A DNA stretch of 6,124 nucleotides, from the NCBI GenBank assembly GCA_900553285.1, contig USCX01000079.1, forward strand, positions 1 to 6,124, read 5' to 3'. A program made the translations under genes and the position numbers. A model generated the notes under the pieces. The model searched no databases, was not told where the DNA came from, and saw nothing but the letters and a program-made list of their open reading frames with translations. Below, one piece after another: positions 1 through 6,124 of the stretch (positions within the stretch are counted from its first letter, which is position 1; each line of letters begins with the position of its first letter). Source of the stretch: an uncultured Prevotella sp. (GTDB lineage: Bacteria; Bacteroidota; Bacteroidia; Bacteroidales; Bacteroidaceae).

Positions 1-255
1 GCGCACCACGGTTATCTTGGCCGCAGCGCCTTCTTTCCCGTCGGCGGTCGACGCCATCACGATATAGACCCCCGAAGCCACGCGGTCGCCGGCCGCATTG
101 CGACCGTCCCACGTGAAAGTGCCGGAAACGGCCGTACCTCCCGCCACGACCCGGCCTCCCGTCGTCGTGATTTTGACATCGGCCCCGTAAGGCAGTCCGG
201 TAATCGTTATCCGCCCATAATAGCCCGGACGGACGGGGTTGGGATAGACCCGGAT
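1..255 (-). other. Type IX secretion (Por) C-terminal sorting domain, type A
   Basis: Residues about 684-768 of the PorZ-like protein. They open with the hallmark VYPNPV (686-691), followed by a G-x-I-T-I-T-G-L-P strand (697-705), a K-I-T-T-T-G-G-R-V-V strand (711-720), an FTWDGRNAAGDRVASGVYIV segment (730-749) and a final AKITVVR. This is the usual order of strands in type A sorting domains, which also resemble the FlgD Ig-like fold. Such domains normally end at or within a residue or two of a K-I/V-x-V-x-R/K strand, so the stop codon probably lies directly past the left edge of the window. Confidence 0.85.
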
Positions 256-2304
256 ATTGTCGCCGTCGATAGTGGCGTTCTCGGCGGCCGTACCGGCGTG
301 GTAAGAAACGATGCCGCGGTCAGTGCCGATCATGACGTCGCCCGTCCGCTCATTGACCGCCAGCGAATAAATAACATCAGACGGGAGAGGCGAATTCTCC
401 GTCGTGAAATGATGCAGCGTGGTCAGGCCGTCCGACGTGGTCACAAAGACGCCGTCAGACGCCGTTCCGAACCACTTGTGGTCGCTGCCGTCGACAGCGA
501 TGGCGTTGATTGGCACACCGGCCAACAGGTAGTCGGCATAGTTTGTCCCGTCGTTGCGCGGCACTTTCACTTGGGTCACGGTGAAATCGTCGTCCATCCA
601 CTCCTCCGCATTGTCGATGCGATAAGGGCCCGAAGAGGTGCCGAACCAGATCTGCCCGTTCCTGTCCTCCACCACAGAAGTGGTCGCGCCGAACGTGCAG
701 AGCGTCCCGTCCTCGTTGTAGGCCTGCGTGCGGAACCGACCGACGTCGTCGCTTTCGTCCTCAAAGGTCCCGTTGAGGTTCAGGCAGTAGAGGCCTGAGC
801 GCGACTGCTGGGCCTCGCGACGTGAAGTGACCCAGATAAGTCCGCGTGAGTCGATATACAACCGCTCGCACTGCTGGAGCATCGTGAAGTTGGGGTCATG
901 GAAACCTTTCCACGTGCCGTCGGGGCGCATCACTTGGAGCATGGTGTCGACCTCGTTGTTTATCATCCACAGGTTGCCCCGGCCGTCGTAGGCCAGACCG
1001 TCTGTGCGCACAAGCCGCCGGTCGTTTCCCTGCATCGCCCGGAGTGGGCTGTTGTCGAGGTTATAACATTTCACATAATGGCCGTCACGATATTCGAACA
1101 GGCCGCCGCCGGCCGCCGTGGCAAAGTGATGGGCCGGATCGGCGGGGTCCTGCACCACGCTTGTCAGGTTCAGGTAGTTCGTATTGGCCCGCCGCGAGAT
1201 GTCCTCGTCGGGGAAATTATACCACGTGCCGCCTGCGTAGCGCATGAATGTGCCGGGATAGTCTATGCCGGAGTAGTTGAGCGAGCCACCGGCCACAAGG
1301 AGCGTGTCGCCGGCATAACACATATAATAACAATAATCATAGATCGGGCTGTCGGGCGAGACGGGAGAACCTACCGCCGCGAGCGTATCGGCCGCGGCAT
1401 CTATCTGGTAGGCTTGCAGCCCGTTCTCTCCGCGCGAGGCCCAGAACTGCCCGGCGGAAGTCACCGTCACGTCGTTGAAATCGTTGTCCTGTACCCACTC
1501 GGTCAGGTTCTCGTCGGCATCGAAGAACAGCACGCGCGTCGAATTGCCCGCCAACAGATAAGTGGAGCCGTCGGAGTGAAGGTAGCCGACGAGATGGCCG
1601 TTGGCCAACGTGCGGTTGTTGTTCCGGTCTATGCGATAGATGCCTCCCCCCGTGCCGGCAGCATAGATATATCCCCGGAAGGCCACCATGCTACTGGCCA
1701 CGAGGCGCTCGTCGGCCACGTTCCAGTTGCGGCTGTCGAGCAGGTTGGCCGAAAGGTCGCCATAGCGCACGCCGCCGGTGGTCGACACATACAGCTTGCC
1801 CTCGAAAACAGTGGTCGAACGGGTCTCGCCCACCGCATAGTAGTTGGCCAGCGCTGCGGCCGACACATCGAGCACCTCGACGCCCGCACTGAGCGAGATA
1901 TAAGCCTTGTCGCCGTCGACGGCAAGGTTGTTCACCCGCTTGTCGGACAGGTTGCTTTCCATGAGTTGGGGCACGTTGACCACTTCGCCGTTGTCATAAA
2001 GCAAATCGATGTTCGCGTTCTCATACACGATGACAAGGCATTTTCGGGGAGCGCAATAGCCTATCTGGCTGATGCCCGCGTCGCTCAACCCCGTCTGGCG
2101 GGAAAAGGTCTGGACCTCTCCGGTCAGCGGATGATAGCGGAAGAGGTTGGAACTGCTCAGCGAGTACACCCACTCGCCGGCCACGACATTGCGCGTGGAG
2201 ACTTTGTAGGCGGGAAAGACGGTCCACTCGCCGATGCGTACAGCGCCTGCATTCGCGGCAGCCACGGCAAGAACGGTTGCAAGGAGGAGTTTACGTGCGG
2301 ACAT
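1..2304 (-). CDS. porZ: PorZ-like secreted beta-propeller protein with type IX secretion C-terminal domain (3' end at or just beyond window edge)
   Basis: Reading from the ATG at 2304-2302, 768 codons stay open to base 1. I checked every triplet and found no in-frame stop. Residues 1-21 form a Sec signal peptide. The mature protein starts near VRIGEWTVFPAY, an N-terminus typical of PorZ-family propellers. Propeller blades show as repeated short hydrophobic strands, for example residues 47-64, 134-148, 171-185, 213-226, 285-302, 441-458, 548-564 (RNGQIWFGTSSG), 607-623 (SDHKWFGTASDGVF) and 653-671. The later ones resemble the Reg_prop (two-component regulator propeller) repeat. Residues about 684-768 are a type A sorting domain. 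Known for the family: PorZ of Porphyromonas gingivalis (about 776 residues, two propellers plus CTD) is a surface component of the type IX attachment complex and is linked to A-LPS. Similar length and domain order support orthology. Whether this organism has a full type IX system cannot be seen. There is no transmembrane helix, kinase or DNA-binding domain, so it is not a hybrid two-component sensor. It starts 10 bp after rdgB and has no clear promoter or Shine-Dalgarno of its own. Confidence 0.85.
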   Translation of the reverse strand, partial: MSARKLLLATVLAVAAANAGAVRIGEWTVFPAYKVSTRNVVAGEWVYSLSSSNLFRYHPLTGEVQTFSRQTGLSDAGISQIGYCAPRKCLVIVYENANIDLLYDNGEVVNVPQLMESNLSDKRVNNLAVDGDKAYISLSAGVEVLDVSAAALANYYAVGETRSTTVFEGKLYVSTTGGVRYGDLSANLLDSRNWNVADERLVASSMVAFRGYIYAAGTGGGIYRIDRNNNRTLANGHLVGYLHSDGSTYLLAGNSTRVLFFDADENLTEWVQDNDFNDVTVTSAGQFWASRGENGLQAYQIDAAADTLAAVGSPVSPDSPIYDYCYYMCYAGDTLLVAGGSLNYSGIDYPGTFMRYAGGTWYNFPDEDISRRANTNYLNLTSVVQDPADPAHHFATAAGGGLFEYRDGHYVKCYNLDNSPLRAMQGNDRRLVRTDGLAYDGRGNLWMINNEVDTMLQVMRPDGTWKGFHDPNFTMLQQCERLYIDSRGLIWVTSRREAQQSRSGLYCLNLNGTFEDESDDVGRFRTQAYNEDGTLCTFGATTSVVEDRNGQIWFGTSSGPYRIDNAEEWMDDDFTVTQVKVPRNDGTNYADYLLAGVPINAIAVDGSDHKWFGTASDGVFVTTSDGLTTLHHFTTENSPLPSDVIYSLAVNERTGDVMIGTDRGIVSYHAGTAAENATIDGDNIRVYPNPVRPGYYGRITITGLPYGADVKITTTGGRVVAGGTAVSGTFTWDGRNAAGDRVASGVYIVMASTADGKEGAAAKITVVR
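2242..2304 (-). other. Sec signal peptide of the PorZ-like protein
   Basis: The first 21 residues are a short basic N-region (R4, K5), a hydrophobic core (LLLATVLAVAAA) and a small-residue A-G-A site with predicted cleavage after A21. No cysteine follows, so this looks like a signal peptidase I substrate rather than a lipoprotein. It supports both the chosen start codon and an exported location. Confidence 0.8.
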
Positions 2305-2314
2305 GGGTATCGGG

Positions 2315-2914
2315 TTATGGATGAGAGAGGAACGCCTTATGAAGGAAGTCGCAGAGCCGGGCCACGGCGCGGGCACGATGACTAATCCGGTTCTTGACGT
2401 CGACGCCCAACTCGGCAAAGGTCTTGCCGTAGCCTTCGGGGATGAAGACGGGGTCGTAGCCGAATCCGCCGTCGCCGCGCTTCTCCGGAGCGATGAGCCC
2501 CTCGACCCGGCCGTCGAACAAGTGTTCCTCATCATTAAGTATTAACGCGATAACGGTGCGAAATTGTGCACGCCGGTCGTTTTTTTCTTTCAGGGCGTCG
2601 AGGAGCTTGCGCGTGTTGGCCTCCGGATCATGGCGGTCGGGGTAGGCGTAGCGCGCCGTGTGGACACCGGGAGCGCCACCAAGGGCCCCGACTTCAAGCC
2701 CGGTGTCGTCGGCAAAACAGTCGCAATGGTAGCGTTCATGCACATAGCGTGCCTTCTGCAGGGCGTTGCCTTCGAGCGTGTCGGCTGTCTCCGGTATGTC
2801 GTCGTGACAGCCCAGCTCGGCCAGACTCACGATGTCGAACTCACCGTCAAGCATGGCGCGTATCTCGTCAAGTTTATGCGCATTGTTCGTCGCAAAGACC
2901 AATTTTTTTCTCAT
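2315..2914 (-). CDS. rdgB: RdgB/HAM1-family non-canonical purine NTP pyrophosphatase (XTP/dITP diphosphatase)
   Basis: A cytosolic house-cleaning enzyme of 199 residues (E. coli RdgB has 197). It hydrolyses ITP, dITP and XTP to the monophosphate and pyrophosphate, which keeps deaminated purines out of DNA and RNA. The family motifs are in order. The N-terminal strand and nucleotide-binding loop are FATNNAHK (residues 7-14). The catalytic and metal-binding segment is FADDTGLEV (67-75), whose D69/D70 correspond to the essential aspartate region of E. coli RdgB, followed by LGGAPGVHTARYA (78-90). The base-recognition loop is GGFGYDPVFIP (149-159), and the C-terminal contact is SHRARA (178-183). 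No key residue is missing. The start at 2914 places the FATNN strand at the normal distance from the N-terminus. It is preceded by an A/T-rich stretch instead of a Shine-Dalgarno site, as is common in Bacteroidota. Codons 2-4 contain a run of seven A. The TAA at 2317-2315 lies 10 bp before the porZ-like start, suggesting co-transcription. Confidence 0.96.
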   Translation of the reverse strand: MRKKLVFATNNAHKLDEIRAMLDGEFDIVSLAELGCHDDIPETADTLEGNALQKARYVHERYHCDCFADDTGLEVGALGGAPGVHTARYAYPDRHDPEANTRKLLDALKEKNDRRAQFRTVIALILNDEEHLFDGRVEGLIAPEKRGDGGFGYDPVFIPEGYGKTFAELGVDVKNRISHRARAVARLCDFLHKAFLSHP

Positions 2915-2965
2915 ACTTCTATATTATTAATAAGGTGCGGCAGGAAAAACGCAGTCGGCACCACG

Positions 2966-2977
2966 CCTTGGCCAAGG
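2966..2977. repeat. 12-bp perfect palindrome (CCTTGGCCAAGG)
   Basis: A perfect 12-bp inverted repeat with no spacer lies between the yitT hairpin and the rdgB leader. It could be a binding site for a dimeric regulator or a small extra stem beside the larger hairpin, but in GC-rich DNA a single palindrome of this length may be chance. Only the symmetry is certain. Confidence 0.3.
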
Positions 2978-2982
2978 GCAAA

Positions 2983-3010
2983 CTGGCCCACGCCCTGCGG
3001 CGTGAGCCAG
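2983..3010 (-). terminator. Stem-loop after yitT, possible terminator or processing/attenuation hairpin
   Basis: In the minus-strand transcript CTGGCTCACGCC pairs with GGCGTGGGCCAG across a GCAG loop: a 12-bp stem with one G-U wobble. The same position is an A-C mismatch in a plus-strand transcript, so the structure fits RNA read in the direction of the genes. It begins about 28 nt after the yitT stop. Only TTTG follows rather than a proper U-tract, so intrinsic termination would be weak. Transcript stabilisation or partial attenuation before rdgB are equally possible. The hairpin is seen directly; its function is inferred. Confidence 0.45.
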
Positions 3011-3038
3011 CCTTTCCGGCAAGATGGAGCCTGCCGCC

Positions 3039-3962
3039 TCACTTCACCTTTATCTTGTCGAACCCTTCGCCGAACACACCGATGACCTTGCTCTGCGAAA
3101 CAAAGGCGTTGGGATCGATGTGCTTGATGATACGGAAAATGTTCGTGCTCTCCCGTTTCTTGGCCAGGACGACAAGCACTTTGCGCTCGCTCTTGGTGTA
3201 CCATCCCTGGCCTTCGAGCACCGTCACCCCGCGGCCCGTTGCGTTGATGGCTGCGGCAATGGCGTCATACTGCTGCGAAAAGATGAGGAACTGCACCGAC
3301 TGACGGCCACGGTCCATCACGAAGTCGAGCAGGAGGTTCGATATGATCAGCGTGCAGTAGCCGAAGAGCAACTTCTGAAAGCTGCCGACCGGTGTGAAGA
3401 TGCTCGACGTGATGATGATGATATCGCTGAGCATCATCATCTGGCCGAGCGTCACGTCACGATACTTGTTGACGATGGCGGCGATAATATCCGTTCCGCC
3501 CGTACTGCCGTTATTCAGGAACACGATGCCGAGCCCGATACCTTCGAGGGCCGCTCCCATGACGCAGGCCATGAAAGCCTGGTCGCCCACAATCTGGGCC
3601 AGCCCTTGCTCGCTGAACTGGTAGGTTTCCTCCGTGAGCGTGGGCAAGGCTCTCAGCAACTGTTGTGCCAGTCCGAGCAGAAAGGTCAACATGAAGACGG
3701 CATAGATGGTTTTAAGACAGAACCGCCAGCCCAGGACCTTGACGGCGACGACAAGAAGAAAGACATTGACGCCAAAATAAGTGAACTGGACGGGGAAACC
3801 GGTGGAGTAGTAAATCACGGCGCCCAAGCCGGCCACGCCGCCCGTCGTGATCTGATAAGGCAGCTGGAAGAACGTAAAGCCGATGGCGTACATGATCAGA
3901 CCCAAGGTTATCGACAAGTAGTCGCGGGTCTCCTGAAAGACATTGATGCGGTAGGCTTTCAT
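3039..3962 (-). CDS. YitT family membrane protein (YitT/DUF161 plus C-terminal DUF2179)
   Basis: An integral inner-membrane protein of 307 residues with a normal family layout and length. Hydrophobic segments lie at about residues 15-33, 43-56, 61-77, 85-103, 130-149, 176-190 and 197-213. The conserved NGSTGGTDIIA signature (151-161) follows the fourth or fifth of them, and an earlier ITTGGVAGLG (38-47) has the same glycine-rich character. The C-terminal cytosolic domain (about 222-303) carries the DUF2179 pattern GVTVLEGQGWYTKSERKVL (245-263) and ends in a short basic tail. The substrate and role of this family are not established; transport or export is a guess from the membrane fold. The ATG at 3962 overlaps the leuS stop by 4 bp, which supports both this start and translational coupling. 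No Shine-Dalgarno is needed or seen. A fitting neighbour-based function is not apparent, since leuS and rdgB have no known link to it. Confidence 0.93.
   Translation of the reverse strand: MKAYRINVFQETRDYLSITLGLIMYAIGFTFFQLPYQITTGGVAGLGAVIYYSTGFPVQFTYFGVNVFLLVVAVKVLGWRFCLKTIYAVFMLTFLLGLAQQLLRALPTLTEETYQFSEQGLAQIVGDQAFMACVMGAALEGIGLGIVFLNNGSTGGTDIIAAIVNKYRDVTLGQMMMLSDIIIITSSIFTPVGSFQKLLFGYCTLIISNLLLDFVMDRGRQSVQFLIFSQQYDAIAAAINATGRGVTVLEGQGWYTKSERKVLVVLAKKRESTNIFRIIKHIDPNAFVSQSKVIGVFGEGFDKIKVK
3959..3962 (-). other. ATGA stop/start overlap between leuS and yitT
   Basis: On the minus strand the four bases read ATGA: TGA ends leuS and ATG starts the YitT-family gene. Such overlaps normally mean one mRNA and re-initiation by the terminating ribosome. 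That would tie synthesis of the membrane protein to that of leucyl-tRNA synthetase. The overlap is seen directly; coupling is inferred. Confidence 0.85.
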
Positions 3963-6124
3963 TTCCTGATGACTATGTTGATGATTCTCTTTGGAACGAC
4001 TATCACCTTGACCACCTGCATGCCGGCGAGATACTTGGCGGCCTGTTCGCTGGCCAGCACGCTACGCTCGATCTCCTCGCCCGTCGCATCGGCGGGGAAG
4101 TCCATCGTGAAACGTGTCTTGCCGTTGAACGACACCGAGAGCGTCACACTGTCTTCCTTCAGGTATGCTTCGTCATACGCGGGCCACGGGGCGTCGCACA
4201 CGGTCGACGTGTGGCCCAGTCTCTCCCAGAGTTCCTCCGCCACATGAGGCGCAAACGGAGCGATGAGCGTCACGAGCGGTTCAAGCACCTGGCGGGTGCG
4301 GCACTTCTGCGTGGCCAACTCGCTTACGGCTATCATGAAAGCGGAAATCGAGGTGTTATAGGAAAAGGTTTCTATGTCTTCGCTCACTTTCTTGATGAGC
4401 TTGTGCAGGGTCTTCATCGACTCCTTGGCCGGCGTCCCGTCGGTGACGGCGAAAGAGCCGTCGGGGGCGAAGAACAGGTTCCAGAACTTGCGGAGGAAGC
4501 GGGCGCAGCCGTCGATTCCGTTCGAGTCCCACGGCTTGCTCTGGTTGATGGGACCAAGAAACATTTCGTAGAGACGGAGCGTGTCGGCACCGTAACGGTC
4601 GATGATCATGTCGGGATTGACCACGTTGAACATCGACTTGGACATCTTCTCGACGGCCCAGCCGCACACATACCGGCCTTCTTCGAGGATAAAGTCGGCA
4701 GAGGCATACTCCGGACGCCACGCCTTGAAGCGGTCGAGGTCGAGCACGTCGTTCTCGACGAGATTGACATCCACGTGGATGGGAGTGACATCATACTGGT
4801 CCTTCAAGCCGAACGAGACAAAGGTGTTCGTATCCTTGACGCGGTAGACGAAGTTCGAGCGGCCCTGGATCATGCCTTGGTTGACGAGTTTCTGGAAGGG
4901 CTCTTCGACGCAGCTGTACCCGTAGTCGTGGAGGAACTTGTTCCAGAAGCGGCTGTAGATCAGGTGGCCGGTGGCGTGCTCCGTCCCTCCGACATAGAGG
5001 TCGACATTCCGCCAATAGCGGTCGGCCTCGGGGCTGACGAGGGCCTTGTCGTTGTGCGGGTCCATATAGCGCAGGTAATAGGCCGACGAGCCGGCGAACC
5101 CGGGCATCGTGTTGAGTTCGAGGGGGAACACCGTGACGTGGTCAATGCGGCTGTTGTCCACCACGCGGCGCGCTTCGGTGTCCCACGCCCAACGGGTGGC
5201 GTGGCCGAGGGGCGGCTCGCCGTTCTCAGTAGGCTGGTAGGTGGTCACCTCGGGCAGTTCGAGGGGGAGGCAGTCCTCAGGGAGCATCTGGGGCATGCCG
5301 TCCTTGTAATAGACGGGGAAAGGCTCGCCCCAGTAGCGCTGACGGCTGAAAATGGCGTCGCGCAGACGGTAGTTGACCTTTACGCGACCGAGGTGATGCT
5401 CGGCGACATACTTTTTCGTGGCGGCGATGGCCTCCTTGACGGTCAGGCCGTTGAGCGAGAAGTCGACATAAGGCGTAACGCCGGGACGGGGAGAGTTGCA
5501 GACAATGCCTTCTTTGGCGTCAAAGCTCCCTTCGCTGACGTCGCAGCCCTCGATGAGCGGAACGACGGGCAGGCCGAAATGACGCGCGAAGGCATAGTCG
5601 CGGCTGTCGTGCGCAGGCACCGCCATGATGGCGCCCGTGCCGTATCCGGCCAGCACGTAGTCGCTCACCCAAATGGGGATAGCCTCGCCCGTGAAGGGAT
5701 TGACGGCATACGAGCCCGTGAACACGCCCGTCACGCGGCGGTCGGCTATACGCTCGCGCTCGGTGCGCTTCTTGGTGGCTTCGAGATAGGCCGTCACGTC
5801 GGCCCGCTGGGCCTCTGTGGTGACCCGGCCGACAAGTTCGCTCTCGGGAGCCAGCACCATGAACGTCACGCCGAACATCGTGTCGGCGCGGGTGGTGAAG
5901 ATGGTGAAGCGGACGTCGCTGTCCTTCACCGTGAACTCCACCTCGGTGCCTTCCGAACGGCCGATCCAGTTGCGCTGGGTCTCTTTGAGCGAGTCGGTCC
6001 AGTCGATGGTGTCCAGCCCGTCGAGCAAGCGTTGCGCATAGGCCGAGACGCGCAGGCACCATTGCTTCATCTTTTTCTGGACAACGGGATAGCCGCCGCG
6101 CTCGCTCACGCCGTCGACCACCTC
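3959..6124 (-). CDS. leuS: Leucyl-tRNA synthetase, N-terminally truncated by the window edge
   Basis: A class Ia synthetase that attaches leucine to tRNA-Leu in the cytosol and edits mischarged tRNA. The visible 721 residues begin mid-protein with EVVDGVSERGGYPV, which is in frame with the last base of the window. About 220 N-terminal residues, including the HIGH-type ATP signature, lie outside. An internal GTG at 6121 is not the start. In visible numbering, the CP1 editing domain has TIFTTRADTMFGV (74-86) and GYGTGAIMAVPAHDSRD (160-176). The second aspartate of HDSRD (D176) matches the conserved editing residue D345 of E. coli. The Rossmann core resumes with FSRQRYWGEPFPVYY (259-273) and GGTEHATGHLIYSRFWNKF (379-397). 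A leucyl-specific insertion covers about 420-490, and KMSKS is at 493-497 (bases 4648-4634). The helical anticodon-binding domain (about 570-640) and the small C-terminal domain (about 655-721) are intact. Nothing suggests decay or an altered active site. It is the upstream gene of the unit, overlapping yitT by 4 bp. Confidence 0.98.
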   Translation of the reverse strand, partial: EVVDGVSERGGYPVVQKKMKQWCLRVSAYAQRLLDGLDTIDWTDSLKETQRNWIGRSEGTEVEFTVKDSDVRFTIFTTRADTMFGVTFMVLAPESELVGRVTTEAQRADVTAYLEATKKRTERERIADRRVTGVFTGSYAVNPFTGEAIPIWVSDYVLAGYGTGAIMAVPAHDSRDYAFARHFGLPVVPLIEGCDVSEGSFDAKEGIVCNSPRPGVTPYVDFSLNGLTVKEAIAATKKYVAEHHLGRVKVNYRLRDAIFSRQRYWGEPFPVYYKDGMPQMLPEDCLPLELPEVTTYQPTENGEPPLGHATRWAWDTEARRVVDNSRIDHVTVFPLELNTMPGFAGSSAYYLRYMDPHNDKALVSPEADRYWRNVDLYVGGTEHATGHLIYSRFWNKFLHDYGYSCVEEPFQKLVNQGMIQGRSNFVYRVKDTNTFVSFGLKDQYDVTPIHVDVNLVENDVLDLDRFKAWRPEYASADFILEEGRYVCGWAVEKMSKSMFNVVNPDMIIDRYGADTLRLYEMFLGPINQSKPWDSNGIDGCARFLRKFWNLFFAPDGSFAVTDGTPAKESMKTLHKLIKKVSEDIETFSYNTSISAFMIAVSELATQKCRTRQVLEPLVTLIAPFAPHVAEELWERLGHTSTVCDAPWPAYDEAYLKEDSVTLSVSFNGKTRFTMDFPADATGEEIERSVLASEQAAKYLAGMQVVKVIVVPKRIINIVIRK

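Larger units (their letters stand above)
2915..3038. other. 124-bp intergenic region between yitT and rdgB
   Basis: No gene is supported here. In the direction of transcription it holds a strong GC-rich hairpin (3010-2983), a 12-bp palindrome (2977-2966), a run of five T followed by GC-rich sequence, and finally an A/T-rich leader (about 2934-2915) directly before the rdgB ATG. I looked for the Bacteroidota promoter pair (TTTG near -33 and TAnnTTTG near -7). A TTTG follows the hairpin, but no matching -7 element lies at the proper distance, so no promoter is called. Confidence 0.7.

Noticed and set aside
298..798. Plus-strand open frame of 166 codons
   Set aside because: It is the same antisense register of the PorZ-like gene and has no domain of its own.
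898..2385. Plus-strand open frame of 495 codons
   Set aside because: It is exactly antisense, codon for codon, to the PorZ-like gene. Its product is rich in His, Val, Arg and Gly with no recognisable domain, whereas the minus-strand frame has a signal peptide, propeller repeats and a sorting domain.
2911..3204. Minus-strand frame of 97 codons spanning the yitT end and the intergenic gap
   Set aside because: Its first half is an out-of-frame reading of the yitT DUF2179 domain and its second half reads through the hairpin. It has no start context or family match.
2564..3303. Overlapping plus-strand open frames opposite rdgB and the yitT 3' end
   Set aside because: They cover all of the rdgB catalytic motifs in antisense and show no family signature.
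3411..3441. GATGAT repeat and matching ATCATC arm that could form a hairpin
   Set aside because: It lies inside yitT and is explained by runs of Met and Ile codons in the membrane segment around residues 175-184.
3024..4247. Plus-strand open frame of 407 codons
   Set aside because: It lies antisense to yitT and the end of leuS, both recognised families with intact motifs. Its translation is charged and low in recognisable structure.
6119..6121. GTG at the right edge as a possible leuS start
   Set aside because: The frame continues to the window end with a glutamate codon, and the sequence at this point is mid-synthetase, after the missing HIGH region.
1..6124. tRNA, rRNA, CRISPR array, insertion sequence, att site or riboswitch
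   Set aside because: The window is almost wholly coding. I saw no direct-repeat array, no transposase or integrase, and no terminal inverted repeats. The only gap over 100 bp holds just a hairpin and an A/T-rich leader.

Overview
The window is an ordinary-looking piece of a Bacteroidota chromosome, most likely order Bacteroidales. The reasons are the Bacteroidales character of the leucyl-tRNA synthetase and the YitT-family protein, a PorZ-like surface protein with a type IX secretion C-terminal domain, A/T-rich sequence rather than Shine-Dalgarno motifs before the starts, and no consensus sigma-70 boxes. GC content is high for the order (roughly 58-60 % by eye). The genus cannot be fixed from this sequence.

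All four genes lie on the minus strand, so they read from the right edge to the left. In transcription order: leuS (6124 to 3959, lacking its first ~220 codons beyond the right edge); a YitT-family membrane protein (3962 to 3039) overlapping leuS by 4 bp (ATGA); a 124-bp gap holding a strong hairpin and an A/T-rich leader; rdgB/HAM1 (2914 to 2315), a nucleotide house-cleaning pyrophosphatase; and, after 10 bp, a large secreted beta-propeller protein of the PorZ type (2304 to the left edge). The last frame is open for 768 codons with no stop in the window, but it already ends with the usual terminal strand of a type IX sorting domain, so the true stop should lie within a few codons of base 1.

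The tight spacing suggests one co-directional unit, perhaps divided by the hairpin at 2983-3010 into leuS-yitT and rdgB-porZ. The products have no obvious shared pathway: tRNA charging, an integral membrane protein of unknown substrate, removal of ITP/XTP/dITP, and a surface protein that in Porphyromonas belongs to the type IX secretion attachment complex. No RNA gene, mobile element, CRISPR array or horizontally acquired island was seen. The long plus-strand open frames are antisense shadows of these genes. I found no convincing new biological system. The points most worth a second look are the PorZ-like gene in a housekeeping cluster, the coupled YitT gene, and the hairpin between yitT and rdgB.
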